48,691 nucleotides of DNA, taken from NCBI GenBank assembly GCA_044867425.1, contig JBIOUX010000209.1:1-48691 (forward strand), in the 5' to 3' direction. The notes below the pieces were generated by a model that saw only the letters and a list, made by a program, of their open reading frames with translations, had not been told where the DNA came from and did not search any database. Below, in pieces: positions 41,229 to 48,691 of this stretch. A program made the translations under genes and the position numbers. Numbering within the stretch: position 1 is the first letter of the stretch; each line of letters starts with the position of its first letter. This stretch comes from CAWBJP01 sp044867425 (GTDB taxonomy: Bacteria > Actinomycetota > Acidimicrobiia > IMCC26256 > BP-133).

Positions 41229-43094
41229 ATGGACCGAAGACGTAGACGGGCCGCTTCGTCCCACCTGCGCCGCGCCCATCCGGTGGCGGCGCTCGTCCGC
41301 CTGGCCTGGCGGGCCCACCGGGGCGGGATGGTGGCCATGGTGGGCGCCACCGTGTTCGACGCCGCCGCCGCCCTCGGCGGGACCCTGGCCGTGGGCTTCC
41401 TCCTCAACGCCCTGGTCGACAACGGCGGGGTGGTGGATCGCACCGCCTGGGTCGCCATGGGTGCGGTGGCCGCCATCTTCCTGGTCCAGCGCTGCCTCTT
41501 CCCCTTCCTGGGGCCGGCCGTGGAGAGCCTGGAGCACCGCCTGACGCTGCTGGTGCGGGAGCGGGTGATGGCGCCGCTGCTGCGCCCCTCCACCATCAGC
41601 CACCTCGAGGACCCCCGCATCGCCGACGAGCTGCGCCAGGCGCAACAGGTCGGCTCGGAGAACTTCTCCGCCCAGCAGGCGCTGGGCGCCTTCACCGAGA
41701 TCGGCGGCGCCCGGCTGGCCGCCGTGGGCGCCGCCGTCCTCCTCGCCCGCTGGCACTGGTGGGCGCCGCTGGTCCTGGCCGGCGCCTGGCTCTTCTCCCG
41801 CCTGTGGTACCGCATCCAGATGGCCACCCTGGTCTCCTCCATGGAGCGCTCCACCCCCGCCCTGCGCCAGGCGGAGTACGTCGGCGACCTGGTGCTCGGG
41901 GGCACGGCGGCCAAGGAGACAAGGGTCTTCGGCCTCGCCCCCTTCCTCACCCGCCGGTTCGAGTCCCGCTGGCGGCGGGGCATGGCCGACGTGTGGCGCC
42001 AGCGCCGCCAGGGCCGGGTCGGCACGGTCCTCAACACGGCGCTGATCTTCGGGGTCCACCTGTGGATCTTCGGGCTGCTGGTGCGGGCCGCTCTCGACAA
42101 CCAGCTCAATCTGGGCGACGTCTTCGTCTACCTCCAGGCCGCCCTGGGGCTCTCCGGCCTCGGCTTCCAGCCCGAGAACGAGTACGTCCTGCGCATGGGG
42201 GCGGCCCCCCTGCCCCACGTCCTGGCCGTCGACGCCCTGGTGGCGGAGACGGAAGCGGAGGCGCCGGCCGGCACCCGGCCGGTGAACCGGGTTCCCCGGG
42301 ACTCCATCCGCCTGGAGGGCGTGTGGTTCGGCTACCCCCGCACCGAGCGCCCGGTCCTGGAGGACCTCGACCTGGAGATCCCGGCCGGGACCTCGCTCGC
42401 CATCGTGGGCGAGAACGGGGCCGGCAAGACCACCCTGGTCAACCTCATCTGCGGCTTCTACCGGCCGGTGGGGGGACGGATCACCGTCGACGGCATCGAC
42501 CTCGCCGAGTTCGACCCGGCCGCCTGGCAGCAGCGCATCGGGGCGGTGTTCCAGGACTTCGCCCGCTACCCCGTCACCCTGCGGGAGAACATCGTCTTCG
42601 GGGGCGCCGGGAAGGCGGGCTGGGAAGCCCGCTACCGGGCGGCGGAGAAGGCGGGGCTGTGGGGCGTGGCCGAAGGCCTGCCCCAGAACTGGTTCACCAC
42701 CTTGTCGCGGGAGTTCGAGGGCGGCATCGACCTCTCAGGCGGGCAGTGGCAGCGGGTGGCCCTGGCGCGGGCCCTGTTCGCCCTGGAGGCGGGGGCCCGG
42801 ATCCTCGTCCTCGACGAGCCCACGGCCAACCTCGACGTGCGGGCCGAGGCCGCGCTCTACAACCGGTTCCTGGAGCTCACCGCCGGGCTCACCACCATCA
42901 TCGTCTCCCACCGTTTCTCCACCGTCCGGCGGGCCGACCGCATCGTGGTGCTCCACCACGGGCGGATCGTCGAGTCCGGCACCCACAGCCAGCTCCTGGC
43001 GCTGGGTGGCCGCTACAACCGGATGTTCGGCCTGCAGGCCCGCCACTACCAGCCGCCGGCCCCGCCGCCGGCGCGGACTTGGAGCCGGTCATGA
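41229..43094 (+). CDS. ABC transporter half-molecule, first of pair
   Basis: Predicted 621-residue exporter subunit: a membrane domain (residues 1-330, with helices such as MVGATVFDAAAALGGTLAVG), then a nucleotide-binding domain. Walker A GENGAGKTT is at 394-402, signature LSGGQWQ at 502-508, Walker B ILVLDEPTANLD and the switch His in SHRFSTVRRAD. There is no N-terminal C39 peptidase domain, so it cannot itself cut the leader. Its stop overlaps the start of the second half-transporter (ATGA). Together they probably form a heterodimer exporting the lanthipeptides made upstream, or conferring self-protection. The ATG is used; its ribosome site is poor, so reinitiation from upstream translation is possible. 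Confidence 0.9.
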   Translation: MDRRRRRAASSHLRRAHPVAALVRLAWRAHRGGMVAMVGATVFDAAAALGGTLAVGFLLNALVDNGGVVDRTAWVAMGAVAAIFLVQRCLFPFLGPAVESLEHRLTLLVRERVMAPLLRPSTISHLEDPRIADELRQAQQVGSENFSAQQALGAFTEIGGARLAAVGAAVLLARWHWWAPLVLAGAWLFSRLWYRIQMATLVSSMERSTPALRQAEYVGDLVLGGTAAKETRVFGLAPFLTRRFESRWRRGMADVWRQRRQGRVGTVLNTALIFGVHLWIFGLLVRAALDNQLNLGDVFVYLQAALGLSGLGFQPENEYVLRMGAAPLPHVLAVDALVAETEAEAPAGTRPVNRVPRDSIRLEGVWFGYPRTERPVLEDLDLEIPAGTSLAIVGENGAGKTTLVNLICGFYRPVGGRITVDGIDLAEFDPAAWQQRIGAVFQDFARYPVTLRENIVFGGAGKAGWEARYRAAEKAGLWGVAEGLPQNWFTTLSREFEGGIDLSGGQWQRVALARALFALEAGARILVLDEPTANLDVRAEAALYNRFLELTAGLTTIIVSHRFSTVRRADRIVVLHHGRIVESGTHSQLLALGGRYNRMFGLQARHYQPPAPPPARTWSRS

Positions 43095-44872
43095 GGTGGT
43101 TGCGAGCTCTCGGCCTGGTGGTGCGCACCGCCTTCGTGGCCAGCCCGGGGCGCGCCGCCCTGGTCTTCACCGTCCTGCCGCTGGCCAGCCTGACGCTGGT
43201 CCTCTCCGGCTGGTGGCTGAAGATGCTGGCCGACGGCATCGTGTACCGCGACCCGGAGCGGGCGGCGCTGGCCGTCCTGGCCGTGGCCGGCTCGCTCGCC
43301 TTCCAGCACGTCATGGTGGTGGTCCTGTCCAAGGTCCGCTTCAACCTCCAGGAGCGGACCAGCCTGCGCTTCGAGCGGGAACTGCTCTCCCTGGTGGCGG
43401 GCCTGCCCGGCATCGAGCACCACGAGCGGCCCGACTACCTCGACCGCATCGAGATGCTGCGGGCCCAGCGGGCCGTTTTCGCCCAGGCGGTGGGCGCGGT
43501 GGTCATGAACGTAGGGGTGGTGGGCCAGGCCGTCCTCACCGGCGTGCTCCTCTACCACGTCCATCCCATCCTCGTCGGCCTGCCCGTCCTCTCCCTGGTG
43601 AGCTTCATCACCGAGGCCAAGTCGGGGGCGCTGATCGTGGCCGCTTCGGAGGCGTCGGCGGCCGACACCCGCCTGGCCCGGGAGCACTTCAACACGGCCA
43701 CCTCCTACGGCTTCTCCAAGGAGGTGCGGATCTTCGGTCTCGGTGACGAGATCGTGGGCCGGCACCGCAAGGCGTCGGAGTCGGCCCGGGTCGAGATGGT
43801 GGCGGCCAACGTCAAGGCCGCGGTGTGGGAAGCCCTGGGCGGATTGGTGGCGGTGTCGGCCCACATGGCCGCCCTGGTCTTCGTGATCTGGCGGGCGCAG
43901 CACAACCCCGGCCTGGGGCTGGCCGGTGAAGTGGTCCTCACCATGCGGCTCACCTCTCAGCTCAACGGCCAGATCGCCGGCATCGCCCAGGCCACCGGGC
44001 TGCTCAACCAGACCCTCCAGGTCGCCCTGCGCCACCTGTGGCTCCTCGACTACGCCAAGGGCATCCGCAAGCAGTTCGGGTCGGGTGGGCCCGCCCCCGA
44101 CCGGCTGCGGGGCGGGATCGCCCTGGAGGACGTGTCCTTCACCTATCCCGGGACGGAGACCGAGGTGCTCTCGGGGGTCAACCTGTGGCTGCCCCCGGGC
44201 TTGGTGGTGGCCCTGGTGGGCGACAACGGGGCGGGCAAGAGCACGCTGGTCAAGCTGCTCTCCCGTTGCTACGAGCCGACCAGCGGGCGCATCACCGTCG
44301 ACGGCGTGGCGCTGTCCGACATCGACCACGACGCCTGGCGGGCCCGGGTCTCGGCCGCCTTCCAGGATTCGGCCCGCTTCGAGTTCCTCATGGGCGAGAC
44401 CGTCGGCATCGGCGACCTGGAGAAGCTGGACGACGCCCATGCCGTCCTCACCGCCTTCGAGCGGGCCGAGGCCGGGGCAATGGTGGAGAATCACCCGGCC
44501 GGGCTCAACACCCAGCTGGGCCGGCGCTTCGACGGCGTCGAGCTCTCCGGCGGCCAGTGGCAGCGCCTGGCCCTGGCCCGCTCGGCGATGCGGGAGCCGC
44601 TCCTGCTGCTGCTCGACGAGCCCACGGCCAACCTCGACGCCGAGGCCGAGTTCGCCCTCTTCGAGACCATCGCCCGCTCCACCCAGCGGGCCCGGCGCTC
44701 GGGCGCTATCACCCTGCTGGTGTCGCACCGGTTCTCCACGGTGCGCATGGCCGACCTGATCCTGGTGGTCGACGGCGGGAAGATCGTCGAGGTCGGCGGG
44801 CACCACGAGCTCATGGCGCGCCAGGGCCTGTACGCCGAGCTCTTCAGCCTCCAGGCCGGCGCCTACGCCTGA
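43091..44872 (+). CDS. ABC transporter half-molecule, second of pair
   Basis: Predicted 593-residue exporter subunit with the same layout: about six membrane helices (for example RAALVFTVLPLASLTLVLSG), then an ATPase domain with Walker A GDNGAGKST (377-385), signature LSGGQWQRLA, LLDEPTANLD and SHRFSTVRMAD. It is 4 bases overlapped with the first subunit and similar to it throughout the ATPase domain, consistent with a heterodimer. Membrane segments differ, as expected for asymmetric transporters. It ends the lanthipeptide operon; the 44-bp gap to the convergent phosphatase gene has only a small CGAGG/CCTCG hairpin. Confidence 0.9.
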   Translation: MRWLRALGLVVRTAFVASPGRAALVFTVLPLASLTLVLSGWWLKMLADGIVYRDPERAALAVLAVAGSLAFQHVMVVVLSKVRFNLQERTSLRFERELLSLVAGLPGIEHHERPDYLDRIEMLRAQRAVFAQAVGAVVMNVGVVGQAVLTGVLLYHVHPILVGLPVLSLVSFITEAKSGALIVAASEASAADTRLAREHFNTATSYGFSKEVRIFGLGDEIVGRHRKASESARVEMVAANVKAAVWEALGGLVAVSAHMAALVFVIWRAQHNPGLGLAGEVVLTMRLTSQLNGQIAGIAQATGLLNQTLQVALRHLWLLDYAKGIRKQFGSGGPAPDRLRGGIALEDVSFTYPGTETEVLSGVNLWLPPGLVVALVGDNGAGKSTLVKLLSRCYEPTSGRITVDGVALSDIDHDAWRARVSAAFQDSARFEFLMGETVGIGDLEKLDDAHAVLTAFERAEAGAMVENHPAGLNTQLGRRFDGVELSGGQWQRLALARSAMREPLLLLLDEPTANLDAEAEFALFETIARSTQRARRSGAITLLVSHRFSTVRMADLILVVDGGKIVEVGGHHELMARQGLYAELFSLQAGAYA

Positions 44873-44916
44873 CGCCCAGCGTCGGCCAGAGTTCGAGGTC
44901 GCCCGCCTCGGGTGAG

Positions 44917-46605
44917 TTAGGGCCGAGCCGCCTCGGGGGCTGTCACCTCGAAACGGTGCTGGACGAGGGTGCGGCCGTGATAGTCCTGGCCGCTGAGGTC
45001 CACGCTGACCGTGTCGCCCCGGTCGTCGACGCGGACGACGCCGAAGCGGCCGGCGCCGGGGAAGGCGCCGTGGCTGTAGGGGCCGCCCTTGACCTTGCCC
45101 CGCCGGTCGAGGGCGCCGGCGTGAAGGATGGGGAACCCCGGGCCGCCCCCGGTGGCGTAGCCGCTGTTGGTGCCGTCGTCGATGGCCACCATGTGGGCGT
45201 CGCCGCTCAGCATCACCAGGTTGCGGATCCCCTCGCCGGCGATGACGTCGGCGATGAGACGCCGCTCGCCGGCGTAGCCGCCCCAGGTGTCGGCTCCGGC
45301 CCGGGCGGTGTCGATCCACGGATCGGGATTGACCCAGACGACCAGGGCGTGCTCGTCCGCCCGCCGCAGCTCGCCCAGCAGCCAGTCCCGCTGGGCCGGC
45401 CCCAGCATGGTCCGTGCCGTCCGCTCCGAACGGGTGTCGGTCACCACCACCCGGACCCGCCCGACGGTGAAGGCGTGGTAGATGGCGCCCCCCGGCCCCG
45501 CCGGGAGGGGCGGATGGGGCACCGCCTGCCGGTAGGCCCGGCGGGCCGCCGCCCGGCTGGGGGAGGCGGCGTCGGCATCGTTGGGGCCGTAGTCGTGGTC
45601 GTCCCAGACGTAGTCCACCGGAACCTCCCGGTAGAGCGCCGCCTGGGCCGGGGCGGTGAGGACCCGCTGGTAGCCGGCCAGGAAGGCGTCGGGGTCGCGG
45701 CTGCCGATGTCCCGGTAGTGGAGATCGCCGGTGATGAGGTAGAGCAGGGGGTCGAGCCGGCGGATGGCGTCGAAGACCACGCCGTCGGAGTCGGTGCGGG
45801 CGCAGCTGGCCACGGCCAGGGAGAAGGAGGCGGGACCCTCGGGGAAGGTGGTCAGGTGACCCCGGCCCCGGCTGCGGTCGGGCTGGCCGTCGACCTCCAC
45901 CGTGTAGGCGTAGCGGGTGGCTGGAGCCAGGCCGTCGATGCGCAGGCGGGCGACGCCGTCGTCGTCGGACCGCACCGGGGCCGAGCGCCGGCGGGCGCCG
46001 GCCGGGTCTTCCACCACCAGCCGGGCCGGGGCCCGTTCCGAGCTCAGGCGAGCCACCACCGTGGCCTGGCTCGAGGTCACGCCCCCCGACCACACCCACT
46101 CGACCCGGTCCACGGGGAGGGCGATCGCCGGAGAAGCGGGGTGCTGGGGGCCGTAGTAGTAGGCGAAGAGCCCCTGGGCGGTGACCACCTCGACAAGGAC
46201 GAGGGCGCCCATGATGACCGCCAACCGGACGACCGCCAGCCGGGTCCGCCAGAGCGATCGCTTCCAGGCCAGCGCGGTGAGGGCGGCGGGGACAGCGAAG
46301 ACGAGCATCAGCCCCACGCTGATGGGCCACGGATACTCGAAGGCGGCGACCAGGCCGAGCCCCACGGCGGCGAAGCCCATCACGACGGCCCCCGGCGCCT
46401 CCCACCGCCAGGCGAGGACGCCTCCGAGGGCGGCCAGGACCAGGAGCGCGCTCTGGATCGGGTCCTGGACCTCGGCGGCCAGCGTTTCGCCCTCGGCATC
46501 GCCGGGGATCCCGCCGGCGAGGGTCAGGACCGCCACCACGCCGACTGCCGTCAGGAGCCAGCCGCGGGCCGCCCACCGCAGCCTCTGGAGGTCGGCCGGG
46601 GTCAC
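44917..46605 (-). CDS. PhoD-type alkaline phosphatase with N-terminal membrane domain
   Basis: Predicted 562-residue protein. About residues 1-155 contain five hydrophobic segments (LLTAVGVVAVLTLAGG, ALLVLAALGGVLAW, VVMGFAAVGLGLVAAF, SVGLMLVFAVPAAL, AVIMGALVLVEVV). Next is a fibronectin-like PhoD N-terminal domain (VEWVWSGGVTSSQATV), then the metallophosphatase domain with SCARTDS, TGDLHYRDI, VWDDHDYGPND and LSGDAHMV, the metal ligands of PhoD. Canonical PhoD is a Tat-exported soluble or lipid-linked protein; here the catalytic part would be held outside the cell by a polytopic membrane anchor. Phosphodiesters or glycerophosphate polymers are plausible substrates. GTG start at the onset of coding bias. 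Confidence 0.86.
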   Translation of the reverse strand: MTPADLQRLRWAARGWLLTAVGVVAVLTLAGGIPGDAEGETLAAEVQDPIQSALLVLAALGGVLAWRWEAPGAVVMGFAAVGLGLVAAFEYPWPISVGLMLVFAVPAALTALAWKRSLWRTRLAVVRLAVIMGALVLVEVVTAQGLFAYYYGPQHPASPAIALPVDRVEWVWSGGVTSSQATVVARLSSERAPARLVVEDPAGARRRSAPVRSDDDGVARLRIDGLAPATRYAYTVEVDGQPDRSRGRGHLTTFPEGPASFSLAVASCARTDSDGVVFDAIRRLDPLLYLITGDLHYRDIGSRDPDAFLAGYQRVLTAPAQAALYREVPVDYVWDDHDYGPNDADAASPSRAAARRAYRQAVPHPPLPAGPGGAIYHAFTVGRVRVVVTDTRSERTARTMLGPAQRDWLLGELRRADEHALVVWVNPDPWIDTARAGADTWGGYAGERRLIADVIAGEGIRNLVMLSGDAHMVAIDDGTNSGYATGGGPGFPILHAGALDRRGKVKGGPYSHGAFPGAGRFGVVRVDDRGDTVSVDLSGQDYHGRTLVQHRFEVTAPEAARP

Positions 46606-46643
46606 GGGCGTGCCGGCGGGAGTGGCCGGCCGGGCGCCGGCCG

Positions 46644-47810
46644 TCAGCCCGGAGACCCCCGCAGGATCTCCCACGCCGGCGCCGGGGTGGTGCGGAAGTC
46701 GTAGATGGAGCCGCCGAGGGAGCCGGTCTCCACCGCCGCCCGCACGAACCCCCGGTAGTCGTCCTCGGTGGAGCGGTTGTCGGTGCCGCCGATGGGGTGG
46801 ACGGGCGCCTGGGGGAGCCCGAGGTTGGCCCGGATGCGGGTCACGTTCTCCGCCGTGTAGCGGTAGCCGTCCCGGTAACCCGACGACTGGGTGCGGAACG
46901 TCCAGTAGGCCATGGGCATCCACACGTCGTAGAGCGGGGCCAGCTCCCGCCAGGGGAACTCCGGCCAGTACCTGGGGTTGACCTCCTCCATGATGATGGG
47001 CGGCGGGGGGATGGCGGACAGGGCGGCGCCGCCCATGGCCGCCCGAAGCCGGCGGGAGAGCTCCACCAGGCGGGCGTTGCGCTCGGCGTGGTCGGGCACG
47101 TCCTTGCGCCATTCGATGTCGAGACCGATGCCGTCGAACCCCTGCGCCTCGAAGCGGAAGTCCCGCATGGCCAGGAGCCGGGCCATGTCGGAGTCGAGGT
47201 CGTAGAACTTGGGCAGGTACCAGGCCACCACCCGGATCCCGAGCGTGTGGGCCCGCGCCAGCATGGGCCCCACGATCTCCGGGTTCACCAGCAGCCCCGG
47301 GGAACGCATGTCGTCCTTGGCCGCCTGCAGGTAGAGGGTCCGCACGCCCTCCCTGGCCATCTCGTCGACCGACCCGGGCCCTACCGTCGGCGGTGCCCCG
47401 TTGGGCTGGTACTGGGGGCTGAAGTCGTAGGCGTCGACCCAGGTGCCGAGCCCCCGGTAGGCGGTCAGGTCCCGGGGCGGGGGTGGGGTGATGGGCGGGG
47501 CCACGATGGGCAGGGGGCCCACCGGCGCCCGGGCCCCCGGCGGCGGGGCCGTGCTGGGCGGGGTGGCGGTGGTGGAGGTGGTGGGCGGCGGGGCGGTGGT
47601 GGGTGGCTCCGTCGATGCCGTAGTGGTGGTCGAGTCCGGGGCGATGGTGATGGTGGTCGGGCTGACCGTGGTGGTGGTCGACTCCTGGGCCGGGGCGGCC
47701 AGCGCCAGCGCCTCCTCGTGCCGGGGGTGAAAGCCGGCGGGGTCAGCCAGCGTCCAGGTACCCGTCACCACCACGAGAGCGGCCATCGCCGCCTTGAGCA
47801 TCGCCCGCAT
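46644..47810 (-). CDS. Secreted putative glycoside hydrolase
   Basis: Predicted 388-residue exported protein. A signal peptide (MLKAAMAALVVVTGTWTLA) is followed by a Thr/Pro/Ser-rich linker to about residue 110 (stretches like STTTTVSPTT and TTAPPPTTS), typical of actinobacterial wall-spanning segments. The rest is a TIM-barrel-like domain: GLGTWVDAYDF, VRTLYLQAAKDD, RVVAWYLPKFYD, GIGLDIEWRK with acidic residues in catalytic-like positions, and PMAYWTFR. It matches the putative glycoside hydrolase (DUF4015-like) group by eye. Target may be a wall glycan. It precedes phoD by 38 bp on the same strand. ATG 47810 or GTG 47816 are both possible. Confidence 0.78.
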   Translation of the reverse strand: MRAMLKAAMAALVVVTGTWTLADPAGFHPRHEEALALAAPAQESTTTTVSPTTITIAPDSTTTTASTEPPTTAPPPTTSTTATPPSTAPPPGARAPVGPLPIVAPPITPPPPRDLTAYRGLGTWVDAYDFSPQYQPNGAPPTVGPGSVDEMAREGVRTLYLQAAKDDMRSPGLLVNPEIVGPMLARAHTLGIRVVAWYLPKFYDLDSDMARLLAMRDFRFEAQGFDGIGLDIEWRKDVPDHAERNARLVELSRRLRAAMGGAALSAIPPPPIIMEEVNPRYWPEFPWRELAPLYDVWMPMAYWTFRTQSSGYRDGYRYTAENVTRIRANLGLPQAPVHPIGGTDNRSTEDDYRGFVRAAVETGSLGGSIYDFRTTPAPAWEILRGSPG

Positions 47811-47886
47811 CAGCACTAGCACACCACAGCCCGTTACCAAGGAAAAGGATTGCGCTTCCAGGCGGTGACAAAAAAGACGCAATGAT

Positions 47887-48576
47887 ATGACGGTGAACGC
47901 CATTCACAAGACCATCGAGATCCCCGTCCGCGGTGTCGCCCTGGAGGCGGCCATCGACGTTCCCGAGTCGGCGCAGGGCCTCGTCCTCTTCGTGCACGGG
48001 AGCGGCAGTAGCCGTCACAGCCCGCGGAACCGCGCTGTGGCCAGTGAGCTCCAGGACGCGGGCCTGGGCACCGTCCTCGTAGACCTGCTCACCGAGGCCG
48101 AGGAACGGTTCGACTCCGTGACGGCCCAGCTCCGGTTCGACATCGGGATGTTGGCGGTGAGGGTCATCGCGCTGATCGACTGGCTGACGGGGCATGAACC
48201 CACCGCCGGTCTCGGCGTCGGGCTCTTCGGCGCCAGCACCGGCGCGGCGGCGGCGCTCATCGCTGCCGCCGAACGGCCGGCGGCGGTGAAGGCGGTGGTG
48301 TCACGCGGCGGCCGGCCGGATCTCGCCGACGGGTACCTGGAGGCCGTGCGCCAGCCGACGCTCCTGATCGTCGGCGAACGGGACGAAGTCGTCATCGAGC
48401 TCAACCGGCGCGCCCTCGAGAAGCTGGGAGGCGAGGCCGGCCTCGAGATCGTTCCGGGCGCCACGCACCTGTTCGAGGAACCGGGGGCGCTGGAAGTGGT
48501 CGCCCGCCTGGCCCGGGCCTGGCTCGTCCGTCATCTCACCGGCGCCCCCGGAGCCGAGCCAGGAGGCGCAGGATGA
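47887..48576 (+). CDS. Alpha/beta hydrolase, dienelactone hydrolase family
   Basis: Predicted 229-residue hydrolase: LVLFVHGSGSSRHSPRNRAV carries the oxyanion loop, LFGASTGAAAAL the nucleophile Ser, VGERDEVV the acidic residue and PGATHLFEEPG the catalytic His. This subgroup, with HGSGSSR and GASTGAAA, is common in actinobacteria next to phosphoribosyltransferase-like or stress genes; the substrate is not known. It diverges from the glycoside-hydrolase gene. The stop overlaps the next ATG (ATGA), so the following gene is in the same operon. Confidence 0.85.
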   Translation: MTVNAIHKTIEIPVRGVALEAAIDVPESAQGLVLFVHGSGSSRHSPRNRAVASELQDAGLGTVLVDLLTEAEERFDSVTAQLRFDIGMLAVRVIALIDWLTGHEPTAGLGVGLFGASTGAAAALIAAAERPAAVKAVVSRGGRPDLADGYLEAVRQPTLLIVGERDEVVIELNRRALEKLGGEAGLEIVPGATHLFEEPGALEVVARLARAWLVRHLTGAPGAEPGGAG

Positions 48577-48691
48577 ACAACGGTGAACGCGTCACCGATA
48601 CGCCCGATGAGCACTACGACCTGATCAGCGTGCCCTACCACCGCGCTCCAGGGTGGGGAGACGAGCGAGCTGTACATCGGCGACGCCCGCG
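48573..48691 (+). pseudogene. Partial conserved hypothetical gene with a one-base frameshift
   Basis: From the ATG overlapping the hydrolase stop the frame reads MNNGERVTDTPDEHYDLISV and then PYH. After about 48641 it leaves a coherent sequence. Shifting by one base there gives ALQGGETSELYIGDAR, the natural continuation of a known motif type (YDLISVLYHALQG) in small helical actinobacterial proteins. One extra C around 48641-48642 would explain it: either a real inactivating indel or an assembly/sequencing error close to the contig edge. The gene runs off the window. Confidence 0.5.

Overview
The window is very GC-rich DNA (strong G/C at third codon positions) with many GTG and TTG starts and tight GTGA, ATGA or TTGA start/stop overlaps. 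Coenzyme F420 genes, a monofunctional biotin ligase beside a fused biotin carboxylase/BCCP subunit, an LpdA-like quinone reductase and a MurA with Asp in place of the catalytic Cys all point to a high-GC actinobacterium. An acidimicrobial relative is plausible, but this is inference and was not tested by a search.

Layout. 1-4600: small conserved proteins, a CPBP membrane protease, an unusual hairpin-rich leader with an 18-codon ORF, FtsH, a membrane-anchored thioredoxin-like protein and a heptad-repeat protein. 4605-7780: a long coiled-coil protein diverging from the F420 genes fbiA and fbiB(cofE). 7930-9803: a secreted choice-of-anchor-P-like protein and a LuxR-type regulator with a degenerate receiver. 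9977-20639: one long minus-strand surface-polysaccharide operon. Read from its promoter it encodes an LCP ligase, RmlB-like, RmlD, UDP-glucose dehydrogenase, UDP-xylose synthase, two glycosyltransferases, a His-rich membrane protein, a sugar nucleotidyltransferase and an epimerase. 20668-31358: metabolism, namely class IV aminotransferase, SDR, BirA diverging from acyl-CoA carboxylase, a CHRD protein, LpdA, two enoyl-CoA hydratases, MeaB, a NifU-type protein and MurA. 31444-35766: hydrolases, a decayed cyclase tail, a secreted metallopeptidase and GlpX.

The most interesting part is 35925-44872, a single-strand lanthipeptide operon: a lyase-kinase-cyclase synthetase, an S9 peptidase translationally coupled to it, two related 62/63-residue precursor peptides, and a pair of ABC half-transporters. 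The cyclase domain keeps an apparent zinc site (class IV-like). The precursors share one Cys in an S-x-C-L-V-T-L motif and a hydrophobic LNIFGG tail that I do not recognise from a described lanthipeptide family. Expected order of events: Ser/Thr phosphorylation and elimination, Cys addition, leader removal by the S9 enzyme or another protease, and export by the ABC pair.

Two families of short dispersed repeats run through the window. R1 has three copies, each starting 12-14 bp after a stop codon in the same orientation, with paired hairpins that show compensatory base changes. R2 has two intergenic copies and a third 32-bp core inside the lanthipeptide synthetase reading frame. The right end (44917-48691) holds a membrane PhoD-type phosphatase, a secreted glycoside-hydrolase-like protein, an alpha/beta hydrolase and a frameshifted partial gene. 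No rRNA, tRNA, CRISPR array or insertion sequence was seen.
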